From NCBI GenBank assembly GCA_902800815.1, contig CADCGB010000010.1:1-64000 (forward strand): DNA of 64,000 nucleotides. Direction: 5' to 3'. Positions 35,374-46,598 of the stretch are shown piece after piece (within the stretch, counting starts at the first letter, position 1; each line of letters starts with the position of its first letter). The notes below the pieces were generated by a model, which saw nothing but the letters and a program-made list of their open reading frames with translations, was not told the DNA's origin and ran no database searches. The translations under genes and the position numbers were made by a program. This stretch comes from Fibrobacter succinogenes (lineage in GTDB: Bacteria > Fibrobacterota > Fibrobacteria > Fibrobacterales > Fibrobacteraceae).

Positions 35374-35595
35374 ATGAACTTGCCGCTGAACATACAACGC
35401 CAGATAGAGGAGTTTGCGAAAACTTGCAAACTCGAGAAGGTCGTTTTGTTTGGTTCTCGGGCAAGGGGGACCAACCGGGAACGGAGCGATATTGACTTGG
35501 CTGTTTTCGGTGGCGGCGTGGATCGCTTCGAAGAGTTGCTCGAGAGGGGAGGCTGCTGTATGCAAAAGTTTGAGAACTTCGTTAACTGCTTTTAG
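35374..35595 (+). pseudogene. Truncated MntA-type nucleotidyltransferase
   Basis: 73 codons. The N-terminus shows the antitoxin-type minimal nucleotidyltransferase: KLEKVVLFGSRARGTNRERS then DIDLAVFGGGV, i.e. the G-S-x10-D-x-D signature. Full members run to 95-130 residues with a third catalytic Asp in a later strand; here the chain changes to DRFEELLERGGCCMQKF and stops, so that Asp is missing. No HEPN partner is adjacent. Probably a decayed remnant of an MntA/HepT-like module. Confidence 0.75.
35472..35520 (+). repeat. 49-bp direct repeat (nucleotidyltransferase core), copy 2
   Basis: Second copy of 32921-32969, here in its natural setting inside the truncated nucleotidyltransferase frame. 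Confidence 0.9.
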
Positions 35596-35692
35596 TCCTC
35601 ACTACGTACAAATTTCTTTACTTTGTGCGTATCGTAAGTTTTTTGAAAGAAACGAATAGGGTTTTTGTCGCAATGCCCTAGCGAGATGAATC

Positions 35693-35700
35693 TATATTTG
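35693..35700 (+). promoter_or_regulatory. Bacteroidetes-type -7 box (TATATTTG)
   Basis: An exact TAnnTTTG match 49 bases upstream of the small membrane-protein gene at 35750. Confidence 0.5.
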
Positions 35701-35749
35701 GCCCCGGTTTTGGATGTTTGTCTGTTGATTGGAGACAAAAGGGGTTTAG

Positions 35750-35962
35750 ATGGCCTTGCTGTTTGGAGATTGCGAATTCACGGTTCTCGTGATTAAGTTC
35801 GTCTGTGTTGTCGGCCTTGCCGCCGTGCTGTTCATATATGCCTGCTGGAAACTCTACCGCCATGAGGGGCGGTTTGTGCCGGTGCGCGAGAAGGAGAAGT
35901 GGGAAATCGCCTTCGAGAACTGGCTCCGTGAACACGGGAACCGCGGGCTGCACCGCCTGTAG
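35750..35962 (+). CDS. Small single-helix membrane protein
   Basis: 70 residues: one transmembrane helix (VLVIKFVCVVGLAAVLFIYA, about 12-31) followed by a charged cytoplasmic tail (YRHEGRFVPVREKEKWEIAF). Not a recognised family. A TATATTTG box lies upstream and a good hairpin at 35995 downstream, so the gene has its own transcription unit; this and coding-like GC-rich codons support it being real. The ribosome-binding site is weak (AAAAGGGG about 14 bases upstream). Confidence 0.6.
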   Translation: MALLFGDCEFTVLVIKFVCVVGLAAVLFIYACWKLYRHEGRFVPVREKEKWEIAFENWLREHGNRGLHRL

Positions 35963-35994
35963 TGCGCCCTGCTCCTTAAAATCGCGTGTTTTGG

Positions 35995-36020
35995 GGCTCC
36001 CGCTGCCTGCGGGGGCCTTT
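35995..36020 (+). terminator. Probable terminator between the small gene and secA
   Basis: Stem GGCTCCCGC (35995-36003) with GCGGGGGCC (36009-36017), nine pairs including one G-T, five-base loop, then only TTT. The T tract is short, so termination may be partial. Confidence 0.65.
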
Positions 36021-36037
36021 ATGGCGGGCGTTTTTTC

Positions 36038-36045
36038 TAAATTTG
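36038..36045 (+). promoter_or_regulatory. Bacteroidetes-type -7 box (TAAATTTG) of secA
   Basis: TAAATTTG after a T-rich run, 61 bases upstream of the secA ATG. The leader carries a Shine-Dalgarno motif (AAAGGA) near 36097. Confidence 0.55.
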
Positions 36046-36106
36046 CAGACGTTAAAATTTTAATCTGTGGCCGCGGGTACGCCTTCGGCCGTTATAAAGG
36101 AACGTT

Positions 36107-39064
<2,958 letters not shown>

Positions 39065-39085
39065 CTGAAATTGTCATTGCGAAGT

Positions 39086-39715
39086 ATGCAGACGGCGAAA
39101 AGGTTTTTTAGCCTGGAAGGCATCGACGGGTCGGGAAAGACGACCCAGATCGACATGCTTATCGCGGCCCTCACGAAGGAAGGCTATTCCGTCGTGAAGT
39201 TGCGCGAGCCGGGTGGCGCGAAGATTTCGGAACGTATCCGCGAGATACTGCTTGACCCCGCTTTCAAGGGAGTCATGAGCGACAAGACCGAACTCCTGTT
39301 GTACAATGCCGCCCGCGCGCAGGTGATTCACGAGATTATCCAGCCGGCACTCGATGCGGGCAAGGTCGTGATTGCCGACCGCTTTGCGTGGAGCACTTTC
39401 GCCTACCAAGGGTATGCCCGTGGGCTTGGCGCCGACAAGGTGCAGCGCCTTACGGAACTGACCTGCGAGGGGTGCTTCCCGGAACTTACGGTAGTGCTCG
39501 ATATCGACGTGCAGCGCGGCCGCGCACGCACCGCGAAGCGGGGCGAGGCGCCCGACAGGCTCGAGCAGGAGAAGGCCGACTTTTTCGAACGGGTGCGCCA
39601 GGGGTACCTGGCCGCGGCCCGCGAATACCCGGACTGTGTTGCCGCAATCGATGCGGACCGCACTCCCGACGAAGTCTTTGCGGATTTGTACGCGCTCGTG
39701 AAGGCGAGACTCTGA
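39086..39715 (+). CDS. tmk: Thymidylate kinase
   Basis: dTMP kinase makes dTDP for DNA synthesis. The 209-residue chain has the P-loop FFSLEGIDGSGKTTQID (about 7-23), the REPGG motif (KLREPGGAKIS), the DR motif ADRFAWSTFAYQGYARG and LDIDVQRGRARTAKR in the LID region. The ATG at 39086 is chosen; the frame extends to a TTG at 39071 with a weak upstream sequence. Short spacing to secA suggests co-transcription. Confidence 0.95.
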   Translation: MQTAKRFFSLEGIDGSGKTTQIDMLIAALTKEGYSVVKLREPGGAKISERIREILLDPAFKGVMSDKTELLLYNAARAQVIHEIIQPALDAGKVVIADRFAWSTFAYQGYARGLGADKVQRLTELTCEGCFPELTVVLDIDVQRGRARTAKRGEAPDRLEQEKADFFERVRQGYLAAAREYPDCVAAIDADRTPDEVFADLYALVKARL

Positions 39716-39724
39716 TTAAAAAAC

Positions 39725-39732
39725 TATATTTG
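39725..39732 (+). promoter_or_regulatory. Bacteroidetes-type -7 box (TATATTTG)
   Basis: An exact TAnnTTTG match 39 bases upstream of the PRPP-synthetase-like gene. Confidence 0.55.
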
Positions 39733-39771
39733 TGCCTACCCAAAGGTTCAACCTCAAGCCAAGGCTAAAAA

Positions 39772-40938
39772 ATGTCAGATCGTTTTATCGTGACTGGTAA
39801 CTTCACCGATGATCCGTTCGCCATCGACATGGCACAGTACATCGGGCTTCGTGAAGATATTTCCGACGTGGTCTCCCTGAAGACCTTCGCCAACTCCGAA
39901 TTCTGCCCCCGCTACATGCTGGATGTGGACGACATGGAACACATCGGCAAGCGTCTGGAAGGCAAGATCGTCCTGATTTGCTCGGTCTCGAACCACGAAC
40001 GCAGCCGTAACGACTACGCCATGCGCAACTGCATCCTGGCCCGCGCCGCAAAGGACAACGGTGCCGAGCAGGTGGTGCTCGTTGAACCCGACCTGTTCTA
40101 CAGCGCACAGGACCGTGGCCCGCACCGCGTTGGCCCGCTCGAGAAGGACCGCCCGGATGTCGACCTCAAGAAGTTTGACGGCCAGGCATTCACGAGCCAC
40201 CTCTATGCAGAACTTTTGAAGACCTCCGGCGTGGATGCGGTCGTTACCTGCCACAACCACAGCGTGAAGGTTCAGAACCTCTTTACCGAAATTTTCGAGG
40301 GCAACTTTCACAACCTCATCCCGACGGATGTGTATGCCCACTACATCAAGAGCAGCAACTTTGTGCAGACCGGCAAGGACGGCAACAACCTCGTTATCGT
40401 CTCCCCGGACAAGGGCGCCCGCCCGTTCATGAACGCGGTGTTCGATGCACTGCAGTTGCCCGAGTGCAAGCGCGTGGTGATGGACAAGGTCCGTACCGGC
40501 GAACGCGAGATCAGCATGACCTTCAACCCGGAACTTTCCGACATCAGCATCGAGGAAATCGAGGGCAAGGACGTGATCGTGTTCGACGACATGGTGCGTA
40601 CGGGTACCACCATCGTGCAGTGCTGCGAACATATCAAGAAGGGCAAGCCGAACCGCGTGTGCTTCGGCGTTACGCACTTCCACACCAGTGCGGAAGCTCG
40701 CGAAAAGTTGAACAGCCCGGCTATTGACGAGATCCTCACGACCTCGACGCTCCCGGATATCATGAACCGTGACTGCCAGGGCCGCCTGCGCAAGAAGCTC
40801 ACCGTGCTCAAGCTCGGCAAGTGGATTGCTCGCCACGTGATGCAGATGTACGGCATGGACGATGGCCGATTCGAGAAGGACTTCTACAAGATCGACATGA
40901 GTTCCAAGAACCCGCGTTGGCCGCCTGTGTTCTTCTAG
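39772..40938 (+). CDS. Ribose-phosphate pyrophosphokinase-like protein, divergent
   Basis: 388 residues (classical Prs is about 315). The fold is Prs-like: N-terminal half with LVEPDLFYSAQDRGPHRVG in place of the usual ARQDRK loop; the C-terminal phosphoribosyl site reads VIVFDDMVRTGTTIVQCCEH where class I enzymes have DDxxDTGGT. The catalytic-loop region (KVRTGEREISMTFN) carries Lys and Arg. About 70 extra residues at the C-terminus (KKLTVLKLGKWIARHVMQMY onward) have no match that I recognise. It may be the cell's PRPP synthetase in a lineage-specific form or a paralogue. A terminator follows. Confidence 0.8.
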   Translation: MSDRFIVTGNFTDDPFAIDMAQYIGLREDISDVVSLKTFANSEFCPRYMLDVDDMEHIGKRLEGKIVLICSVSNHERSRNDYAMRNCILARAAKDNGAEQVVLVEPDLFYSAQDRGPHRVGPLEKDRPDVDLKKFDGQAFTSHLYAELLKTSGVDAVVTCHNHSVKVQNLFTEIFEGNFHNLIPTDVYAHYIKSSNFVQTGKDGNNLVIVSPDKGARPFMNAVFDALQLPECKRVVMDKVRTGEREISMTFNPELSDISIEEIEGKDVIVFDDMVRTGTTIVQCCEHIKKGKPNRVCFGVTHFHTSAEAREKLNSPAIDEILTTSTLPDIMNRDCQGRLRKKLTVLKLGKWIARHVMQMYGMDDGRFEKDFYKIDMSSKNPRWPPVFF

Positions 40939-40945
40939 TTTGTTT

Positions 40946-40972
40946 GCGTCCCGTTCGGCGGGACGCTTTTTT
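40946..40972 (+). terminator. Rho-independent terminator
   Basis: Stem GCGTCCC (40946-40952) with GGGACGC (40960-40966), seven-base loop, then six T. It ends the PRPP-synthetase-like transcript. Confidence 0.95.
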
Positions 40973-40986
40973 AGATTGAGGTTACT

Positions 40987-42555
40987 ATGACCGTTTCAAT
41001 GCAAGATGTAATGAAACAGTCCGGCGTGGCGTTCGGTACGAGCGGTGCGCGTGGGCTTGTATCTGCCATGACTGACCGCGTGTGCTACGTGTATGCGCGC
41101 TCGTTTATCAAGTACTGCGAGGCAAGTTACCAGTGCGACCACACGATTGCGATTGCGGGTGACCTGCGCCCGAGTACGGAACGCATTCTGAAGGCGCTCG
41201 TGAAGGCGGGCGAGGACAGTGCATGGAAGGTTATCTACTGCGGCCGCATCCCGAGCCCGGCGATTGCACTGTACGGCCTCGACAAGGCGCTCCCGACCAT
41301 CATGGTGACGGGCAGCCATATCCCGGCCGACCGAAACGGCATCAAGTTCAACCACCCGAAGGGCGAGATTTCCAAGAAGGACGAGCAGGGAATCGTTTCG
41401 CAGTCCGTCGACTTCGATGAGGCGATTTTTGATGCAAGTGGTATGCTGAAGGCTTCCCCGGAACTCCCCGCTATTGAGATGGAAGCCGAGGCGAACTACC
41501 TGAAGCGCTACCCGGAATTCTTTGGCACCAGGGCGCTTGCCGGCCTTACCATCGGCGTGTACCAGCATTCCGCCGTGGGCCGCGACATCGTGGTGAAGGT
41601 TCTCGAGAGCCTGGGCGCCACCGTGAAGCCCTTTGCAAGGAGCGAGACGTTTATCCCGGTCGATACCGAGGCTATCCGCAAGGAAGACGAGGAACTTGCC
41701 CGCGAGTTTGCGCACAAGGACTTTGTGGATGCGATTTTCAGTACCGACGGTGATAGCGACCGCCCGCTCTTGGCAGACGATACCGGCATGTGGCTGCGTG
41801 GCGACGTGCTGGGCATCCTCGCTGCCCAGGCGCTTGGCGTCAAGCGCATTGCAACTCCGGTGAGTTGCAACACGTCGCTCGAGAAGTCCAAGTCCTTCGA
41901 GAAGATTTGCCGCACCCGCATCGGGAGCCCGTACGTGATTGCCGGCATGGAAAGCCTTGTGGACGCCGCGGACAAGACCGCGTCCGTCGCCGGTTACGAG
42001 GCGAACGGTGGGTTCTTGCTGCAGACCGACCTCACGCGTGAATTTGTCGATACCGATGGCCGCGGCGGCGAGACGCGCGCGACCCGCACGCTGCCTGCAC
42101 TCCCGACCCGCGATGCGCTCCTCCCGATGATTGCAGTGATGGTGCGCGTGCGCGAGGAACGCATGTGCGTTGTCGACCTGCTCAAGCGACTCCCGAAGCG
42201 CTTTACGCTCAGCGACCGCCTGAAGGAATTCCCGACCGAAATCTCGAAGGCAAAACTTGCCGAGATTCGCGAGCAGAAACTGGGCGAAAAACTGTTCGGC
42301 GCGTTCACCGCGGTGCCTTCCAAGTTCGCGAAGCCCGATGCCGCCGGCAATATGCCTGCCCCCTTCCAGGGCAAGATTGTCGCAATCGACGAGACGGACG
42401 GCTACCGCATGGAATTTGATTCCGGCGATATCGTGCACCTGCGCCCGAGTGGCAATGCTCCCGAGTTCCGCTGCTACGTGGAAACCGAGGCGAAGGACAG
42501 GAGCGAGGCGCTCCTTGCCGCATGCATGAAGGTCATGGAAGGCTGGCGCAAGTAA
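40987..42555 (+). CDS. Phosphomannomutase/phosphoglucomutase family protein
   Basis: An alpha-D-phosphohexomutase of 522 residues that interconverts hexose 1- and 6-phosphates, feeding sugar-nucleotide synthesis. The active-site serine loop is VTGSHIPADRNGIKF (about 101-115), the metal loop is STDGDSDRPLLADD, the sugar loop lies in YEANGGFLL, and the phosphate-binding loop is RPSGNAPEFRCYVETE. Mannose versus glucose preference cannot be read from the sequence. A weak AGG lies before the ATG. It may supply precursors for the polysaccharide locus at 5297. Confidence 0.9.
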   Translation: MTVSMQDVMKQSGVAFGTSGARGLVSAMTDRVCYVYARSFIKYCEASYQCDHTIAIAGDLRPSTERILKALVKAGEDSAWKVIYCGRIPSPAIALYGLDKALPTIMVTGSHIPADRNGIKFNHPKGEISKKDEQGIVSQSVDFDEAIFDASGMLKASPELPAIEMEAEANYLKRYPEFFGTRALAGLTIGVYQHSAVGRDIVVKVLESLGATVKPFARSETFIPVDTEAIRKEDEELAREFAHKDFVDAIFSTDGDSDRPLLADDTGMWLRGDVLGILAAQALGVKRIATPVSCNTSLEKSKSFEKICRTRIGSPYVIAGMESLVDAADKTASVAGYEANGGFLLQTDLTREFVDTDGRGGETRATRTLPALPTRDALLPMIAVMVRVREERMCVVDLLKRLPKRFTLSDRLKEFPTEISKAKLAEIREQKLGEKLFGAFTAVPSKFAKPDAAGNMPAPFQGKIVAIDETDGYRMEFDSGDIVHLRPSGNAPEFRCYVETEAKDRSEALLAACMKVMEGWRK

Positions 42556-42561
42556 TTTTTG

Positions 42562-42569
42562 TATCTTAT
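42562..42569 (+). promoter_or_regulatory. TATCTTAT promoter box of the PorQ-like gene
   Basis: TATCTTAT lies 7 bases before the ATG at 42577, the same spacing as in lon. No Shine-Dalgarno motif is present. Confidence 0.45.
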
Positions 42570-42576
42570 AACTTGT

Positions 42577-43524
42577 ATGTTGAAGAAACTGCTGATCCTC
42601 CTCCTGTTGCCGGGCGTCGCTGCATTCGCTGCTAGCGGGCGTTACTGGAATACGGGCCTTGGCGGGGTTACGCTGCAGTTCCTTTCGATGCAGGTATCGC
42701 CCCGCAGCGCCGCCCTCTCGGGTGCCGGCGTTGCCGATGCGGGCCGCATTTCCGAGGTGACCCGCAACCCGCTGGCACTTACGAACCTGCGCGGTTCCGA
42801 ATTCGGGGTGAACCAGATTATTTTCGGGGACGCAGGCGCAGACAACTTTGTCTCCGTTTATTACGGGCTCCCGCTGTTTGAATCGTTCGCGCTTTCCTTC
42901 GGGCTCGAGTACCTCGGGTACGATAACCTGGAGGGCCGTGACGAGGAAGGCATGCTTACCGGGGAATACGGTGCGTATGCCTGGGCGTTGCAGGCAGGTG
43001 CCGGCAATTACGGCAAGGCCTTTGGCTGGTCTGTTTCTGCGCGCTTTGCCTACCAGGCGATTGACGACGAGGAGACGTTTGCCATACTGGGCGATGCGGG
43101 TGCCGTTTACCGCGTGATGAAGTACCTTTCGTTCGGTGCGACCATCACGAACTTCGGCTATGCGACCGATAGCGAGTACAGCGGCGAGCACGAGGCCGCT
43201 CCGATGGCCTTGCAGGCTGGCGTTACGGGCATCGTTCCCGTGAGCCTCCTCTTCGGGCTCGAGAGCCTCTGGGAAGTTCATGTTTCTGCCGACGCCTACC
43301 GCCGTGCCGACATGGACGACCCCGAATGGCGCTTCGGCATGGAAGTCGCCTACCAGGAATTCCTGCTGCTCCGTGCGGGCTATGCGGCGCGCCCGCATAC
43401 CGAGGACGGTTTCAGCGCGGGTCTCGGATTTACCTTCGGGCGCATCGTGTTTGATTACGGCTACTCGCCGCGCCCGGCTCTCGGCGACGGCAACCACTAC
43501 CTCGGTTTGGGCGTAAGGTTCTAG
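42577..43524 (+). CDS. PorQ/PorV-family outer-membrane protein (type IX secretion-associated)
   Basis: 315 residues with a signal peptide (KKLLILLLLPGVAAFAAS). The mature N-terminus GGVTLQFLSMQVSPRSAALS followed by GAGVAD and a V-T-R-N-P-L segment matches the PorQ/PorV pattern (SARxAALGGA ... NPA), and the rest is a FadL-like beta-barrel of alternating glycine/aromatic strands ending LGLGVRF with C-terminal Phe. PorV/PorQ proteins act at the outer membrane in T9SS cargo release or attachment; whether this is PorQ or a general paralogue is unclear. The ATG at 42577 is used, not the upstream 42559. No ribosome-binding site is present. Confidence 0.78.
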   Translation: MLKKLLILLLLPGVAAFAASGRYWNTGLGGVTLQFLSMQVSPRSAALSGAGVADAGRISEVTRNPLALTNLRGSEFGVNQIIFGDAGADNFVSVYYGLPLFESFALSFGLEYLGYDNLEGRDEEGMLTGEYGAYAWALQAGAGNYGKAFGWSVSARFAYQAIDDEETFAILGDAGAVYRVMKYLSFGATITNFGYATDSEYSGEHEAAPMALQAGVTGIVPVSLLFGLESLWEVHVSADAYRRADMDDPEWRFGMEVAYQEFLLLRAGYAARPHTEDGFSAGLGFTFGRIVFDYGYSPRPALGDGNHYLGLGVRF

Positions 43525-43532
43525 TCCCGATT

Positions 43533-44483
43533 CTAGCCCGCTTCCGCCATGCTCCCCGCGTGCTTGCGCACCTGGTAGCATAGGCTCCCCCTGCTTATCC
43601 CCAGTTTGCTCGATGCTACGCTCTTGTTCCATTCGCACATGTCGAGCACGTTCTTGATTATTTCCCACTTCGGTGCGGCTGTGCGCCGTTTTGACCACAG
43701 TGCATTCTGCTCGTCTTTTTGCCTTGATTCGTTCTCGTGGACCGATGTCGTCGCGAATTCGTCGCACAGGAGTTCCTCGAGCCTTACCCCGTGCGATTCC
43801 AGCAGGGCGTAGCGCTGCAGCACGTTCTTCAGTTGCCTCACGTTTCCGGGCCACTTGAATTGCTTGAGGGCGGTAATCTCGCTTAGCGAGAGTTTTGTCT
43901 TGGGGACCTCGAAATGCGTGCGCCTCGCGTGCTCGCATATCCTGTGCCACAGGTCGCGTGCAAGTTCCTCGAAGTCGTCACGCGAGCGCAGGGGAGGGAT
44001 GACTATCGGGAATACGTTCAGCCGGAAGAACAGGTCTTCGCGGAAACGCTTTTCGAGAACCTCCTTCTTGAGGTTCCTATTTGTAGCGCAGATGAGCCGG
44101 AAGTCGACGTGGATGCAGTGCGAGCCGCCTACGGGCAGTACCGTGCGTTCCTGCAGAATGCGCAGTAGCTTGCTCTGCGCGTCGAGCGGGAGTTCGCCTA
44201 TCTCGTCAAGGAATAGCGTGCCCCCGTGTGCCGCCCGCACGATCCCTTTCTGGTCGGCGTACGCCCCGGTGTAGGCACCCTTTACGGAGCCCTCGAGCGT
44301 GCTCTCGATGAGGTTCTGCGCGAGCGCCCCGCAGTTGAGCGCGACGAACGGCTCGTTGCACCGCGGGCCGTGTTCGTGTATGTAGCGTGCGGCTACCTCC
44401 TTGCCCGCGCCCGACTCCCCTTGGATGAGGACGGGTACGGAGGAGTTCGCCGCGATATTCAAGAGTTCCTTAGGTTGTTTCAT
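43533..44483 (-). CDS. Sigma-54-dependent transcriptional activator without receiver domain
   Basis: 316 residues, PspF-like architecture: the AAA+ sigma-54 domain begins at once (Walker A GESGAGKE, 22-29; the sigma-54 contact loop GAYTGA, 69-74, with Tyr instead of Phe; Walker B GGTLFLDEIG, 87-96; LFFRLNVFPIVIPPLRSR). A Fis-type helix-turn-helix is at the C-terminus (NKSVASSKLGISRGSLCYQV). No N-terminal sensor domain is present, so control must come from expression or a partner. GGAG precedes the ATG. It is divergent from the GLUG protein at 44619. Confidence 0.9.
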   Translation of the reverse strand: MKQPKELLNIAANSSVPVLIQGESGAGKEVAARYIHEHGPRCNEPFVALNCGALAQNLIESTLEGSVKGAYTGAYADQKGIVRAAHGGTLFLDEIGELPLDAQSKLLRILQERTVLPVGGSHCIHVDFRLICATNRNLKKEVLEKRFREDLFFRLNVFPIVIPPLRSRDDFEELARDLWHRICEHARRTHFEVPKTKLSLSEITALKQFKWPGNVRQLKNVLQRYALLESHGVRLEELLCDEFATTSVHENESRQKDEQNALWSKRRTAAPKWEIIKNVLDMCEWNKSVASSKLGISRGSLCYQVRKHAGSMAEAG

Positions 44484-44532
44484 GGTGGTCTCCTAACCAT
44501 AAAACGGATGAAACAACATTTTATGCCATAAG

Positions 44533-44572
44533 GCACCCATTTTTTTACATTAGCACCTGTTTTTTTACAATT
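44533..44572 (+). repeat. Tandem 20-bp repeat in the divergent promoter region
   Basis: Two adjacent copies, GCACCCATTTTTTTACATTA and GCACCTGTTTTTTTACAATT, differ at five positions. They lie between the divergent sigma-54 activator and the GLUG protein and are candidate binding sites for a regulator. Confidence 0.7.
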
Positions 44573-44618
44573 TTATTTATGATGTTGCTATCTTTATGGA
44601 ATAAAAAATGAGGATAGG

Positions 44619-46598
44619 ATGAACAAAGTTTGGATTTTATTGTTCGCTTTGGCTGTGGCGGTGAATGCGGCCGATACCCTGTCATTCGTTTTGCATGCCG
44701 ACCAGAACGGTGGTTCTGGAATGAGAAATGAATACCGGGAATGTACTACGGCAAAGTGCTATTTATTCGGGCAAGATTCCATGAAACGCGAAGGCTTTAT
44801 TTTCCGGGGCTGGACTTTGGAAAAAGATGCCGTCGATACATTTTATGTTCCGAGGGCAAAGCTGGAATTGCCGTTTGTTGCAGAAGGCGACACGGTGACC
44901 GTTTACGCCAAGTGGTTCGAAGTCAAGAGACCGAAAAAGGTGAATAGCTGCTACCAGATTGGCAATGCCAGCGAACTTTACGGATTGGCCTATATTGTAA
45001 ATGGAACCGACAACTTTGAGCAAGAAACAAACATATGCGCCGAGCTGACGGCAGACATCGTGGTGAACAAGAATGTCCTTGGTTCAAACGATTCCTTGCG
45101 AGAAGACAGAAGCTATTTGAAATGGGTTCCGGTAGGCGAGTTCCGTAGAGAATTTTCCGGCAAGATTAACGGCAAGGGCCATACCATTAGTGGCTTGTAT
45201 TCTGACACTTCCCAGAGCGTAGCGCTTTTAGGTTGGGTTCAGGATAGCGTTGCCGTTGACAGTCTTGGCATTGTTGGTTCTTATTTTAAGGGTGGGTATC
45301 CGGTTGCAGGTATTGTTGCCGGAGCGAATAGGCGTTCGGTCATTAGCATCAGCAATTCCTATGTCGACATGACTCTTGTAGGAGAGGAAGTTGGCGGCCT
45401 TGTCGGCCGAGTTTCTGATTCGTCTTATGTTTCGGTAAGAAATTCCCATCATTCTGGCTTAATAACGCACTATAGGGATGTTGCGCTACTTGGCGGGTTG
45501 ATTGAATGTGTCGGGCCGAGATCTGTCGTAAAGATTTATGGCTCCTACAACGAAGGGATAATCCATACGTTTAATTATGGTTCCCAGGAAGATTCCGTTT
45601 CTGTGGGCGGCCTTGTCGGAAGATTGGGAAAATATTATGAAGTGTTTGCAGCCAATGAAAAATACGTAGACACGTTGATTATCGAGAACAGCTACAATGT
45701 GGCAACAATGGATAGTCGTGGTGAAATGGGCGGCCTTGTCGGTAGGCTCTTTGGCAAATATAGCGTTATCAGGAATTCGTACAATACGGGCAAATTGAAT
45801 GGATTGACTTATGTGGGCGGCCTTGTCGCTTGGTTAAGCGGCACGCAAATGAACATGTCGAATTCCTATAATAGCGGTGCGCTCCGGGGTGAAATGGTTG
45901 CGGGCTTGATATCCCGTATAGAGGATGCTGACTTGAATATTTCTGCTTCGTATAATACTGGTGATGCAGTTGCTTTCGATAGGGGCGGCTACAATATTAC
46001 TTACGCGAGCGGTTTTATCGGGTCGCCGAGTACAAGCGAAGTGAAGATTGTCAATTCGTATAATCTGGGTACGGTACAAAAAGAGTATAAAGATTATACG
46101 GCCAAGGGCGCGGGATTGATAATGACTCAGAATGAAGGGGTTTTTATCAAGAATTCTTATACCGTTGGTAACGCCATGAATTACGATGCCCTGAAACACT
46201 GTCTGAATTGCGAGTATCCTGGCATGTTCGAGAATGTCTTTTACGAAACGCTGACGGCTGGCGATTCTGTTATTGCGCACACCCCTGAGGAATTTGCGAA
46301 CGGGGCTATTGCGTACTTGTTGAATGGTTTCCATGGCGACGACGTAGACGGGCACGTGTGGGGGCAGAAGGTTGGCACGGATCCGTATCCGGTCTTGAAC
46401 GGTGCCGGTGTTGAAGGCTACAACGGCGAAGGGACCACTCCCGTTATTGCTTCCCCGAAGGCAGTCAAGACCACGATTATGGCGGTTCCGCGTAAAAACG
46501 GCCGCATTTTCGACATCCAGGGCAGGACGGTCTCCCGCGCCCGGCACACTAGCCAGCACCCCTACATTTTTCTATCTTTGCCCCCCGCGCGGCGGTAA
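44619..46598 (+). CDS. Secreted GLUG-repeat protein with broken C-terminal sorting domain
   Basis: 659 residues. Signal peptide MNKVWILLFALAVAVNA, an InlB-like beta-grasp region (SFVLHADQNGGSGMRNEYRE, then GFIFRGWTLEKDAVDTFYVP), then GLUG-type beta-helix repeats with GGLVG turns (VGGLVGRVSD, VGGLVGRLGK, MGGLVGRLFG, VGGLVAWLSG) up to about residue 460. The C-terminus begins like a T9SS domain (GRIFDIQGRTVSRA) but then becomes RHTSQHPYIFLSLPPARR and stops inside a 49-bp repeat. The usual GxYIVR strand is missing, so sorting may fail. GAGG precedes the ATG and TATCTTTA lies at 44589. Confidence 0.82.
   Translation: MNKVWILLFALAVAVNAADTLSFVLHADQNGGSGMRNEYRECTTAKCYLFGQDSMKREGFIFRGWTLEKDAVDTFYVPRAKLELPFVAEGDTVTVYAKWFEVKRPKKVNSCYQIGNASELYGLAYIVNGTDNFEQETNICAELTADIVVNKNVLGSNDSLREDRSYLKWVPVGEFRREFSGKINGKGHTISGLYSDTSQSVALLGWVQDSVAVDSLGIVGSYFKGGYPVAGIVAGANRRSVISISNSYVDMTLVGEEVGGLVGRVSDSSYVSVRNSHHSGLITHYRDVALLGGLIECVGPRSVVKIYGSYNEGIIHTFNYGSQEDSVSVGGLVGRLGKYYEVFAANEKYVDTLIIENSYNVATMDSRGEMGGLVGRLFGKYSVIRNSYNTGKLNGLTYVGGLVAWLSGTQMNMSNSYNSGALRGEMVAGLISRIEDADLNISASYNTGDAVAFDRGGYNITYASGFIGSPSTSEVKIVNSYNLGTVQKEYKDYTAKGAGLIMTQNEGVFIKNSYTVGNAMNYDALKHCLNCEYPGMFENVFYETLTAGDSVIAHTPEEFANGAIAYLLNGFHGDDVDGHVWGQKVGTDPYPVLNGAGVEGYNGEGTTPVIASPKAVKTTIMAVPRKNGRIFDIQGRTVSRARHTSQHPYIFLSLPPARR

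Noticed and set aside
44520-44580. Sigma-54 promoter upstream of the GLUG protein.
   Set aside because: GGCAC is present at 44532-44536 but the -12 GC is not at the required distance; the sequence there is a T run.
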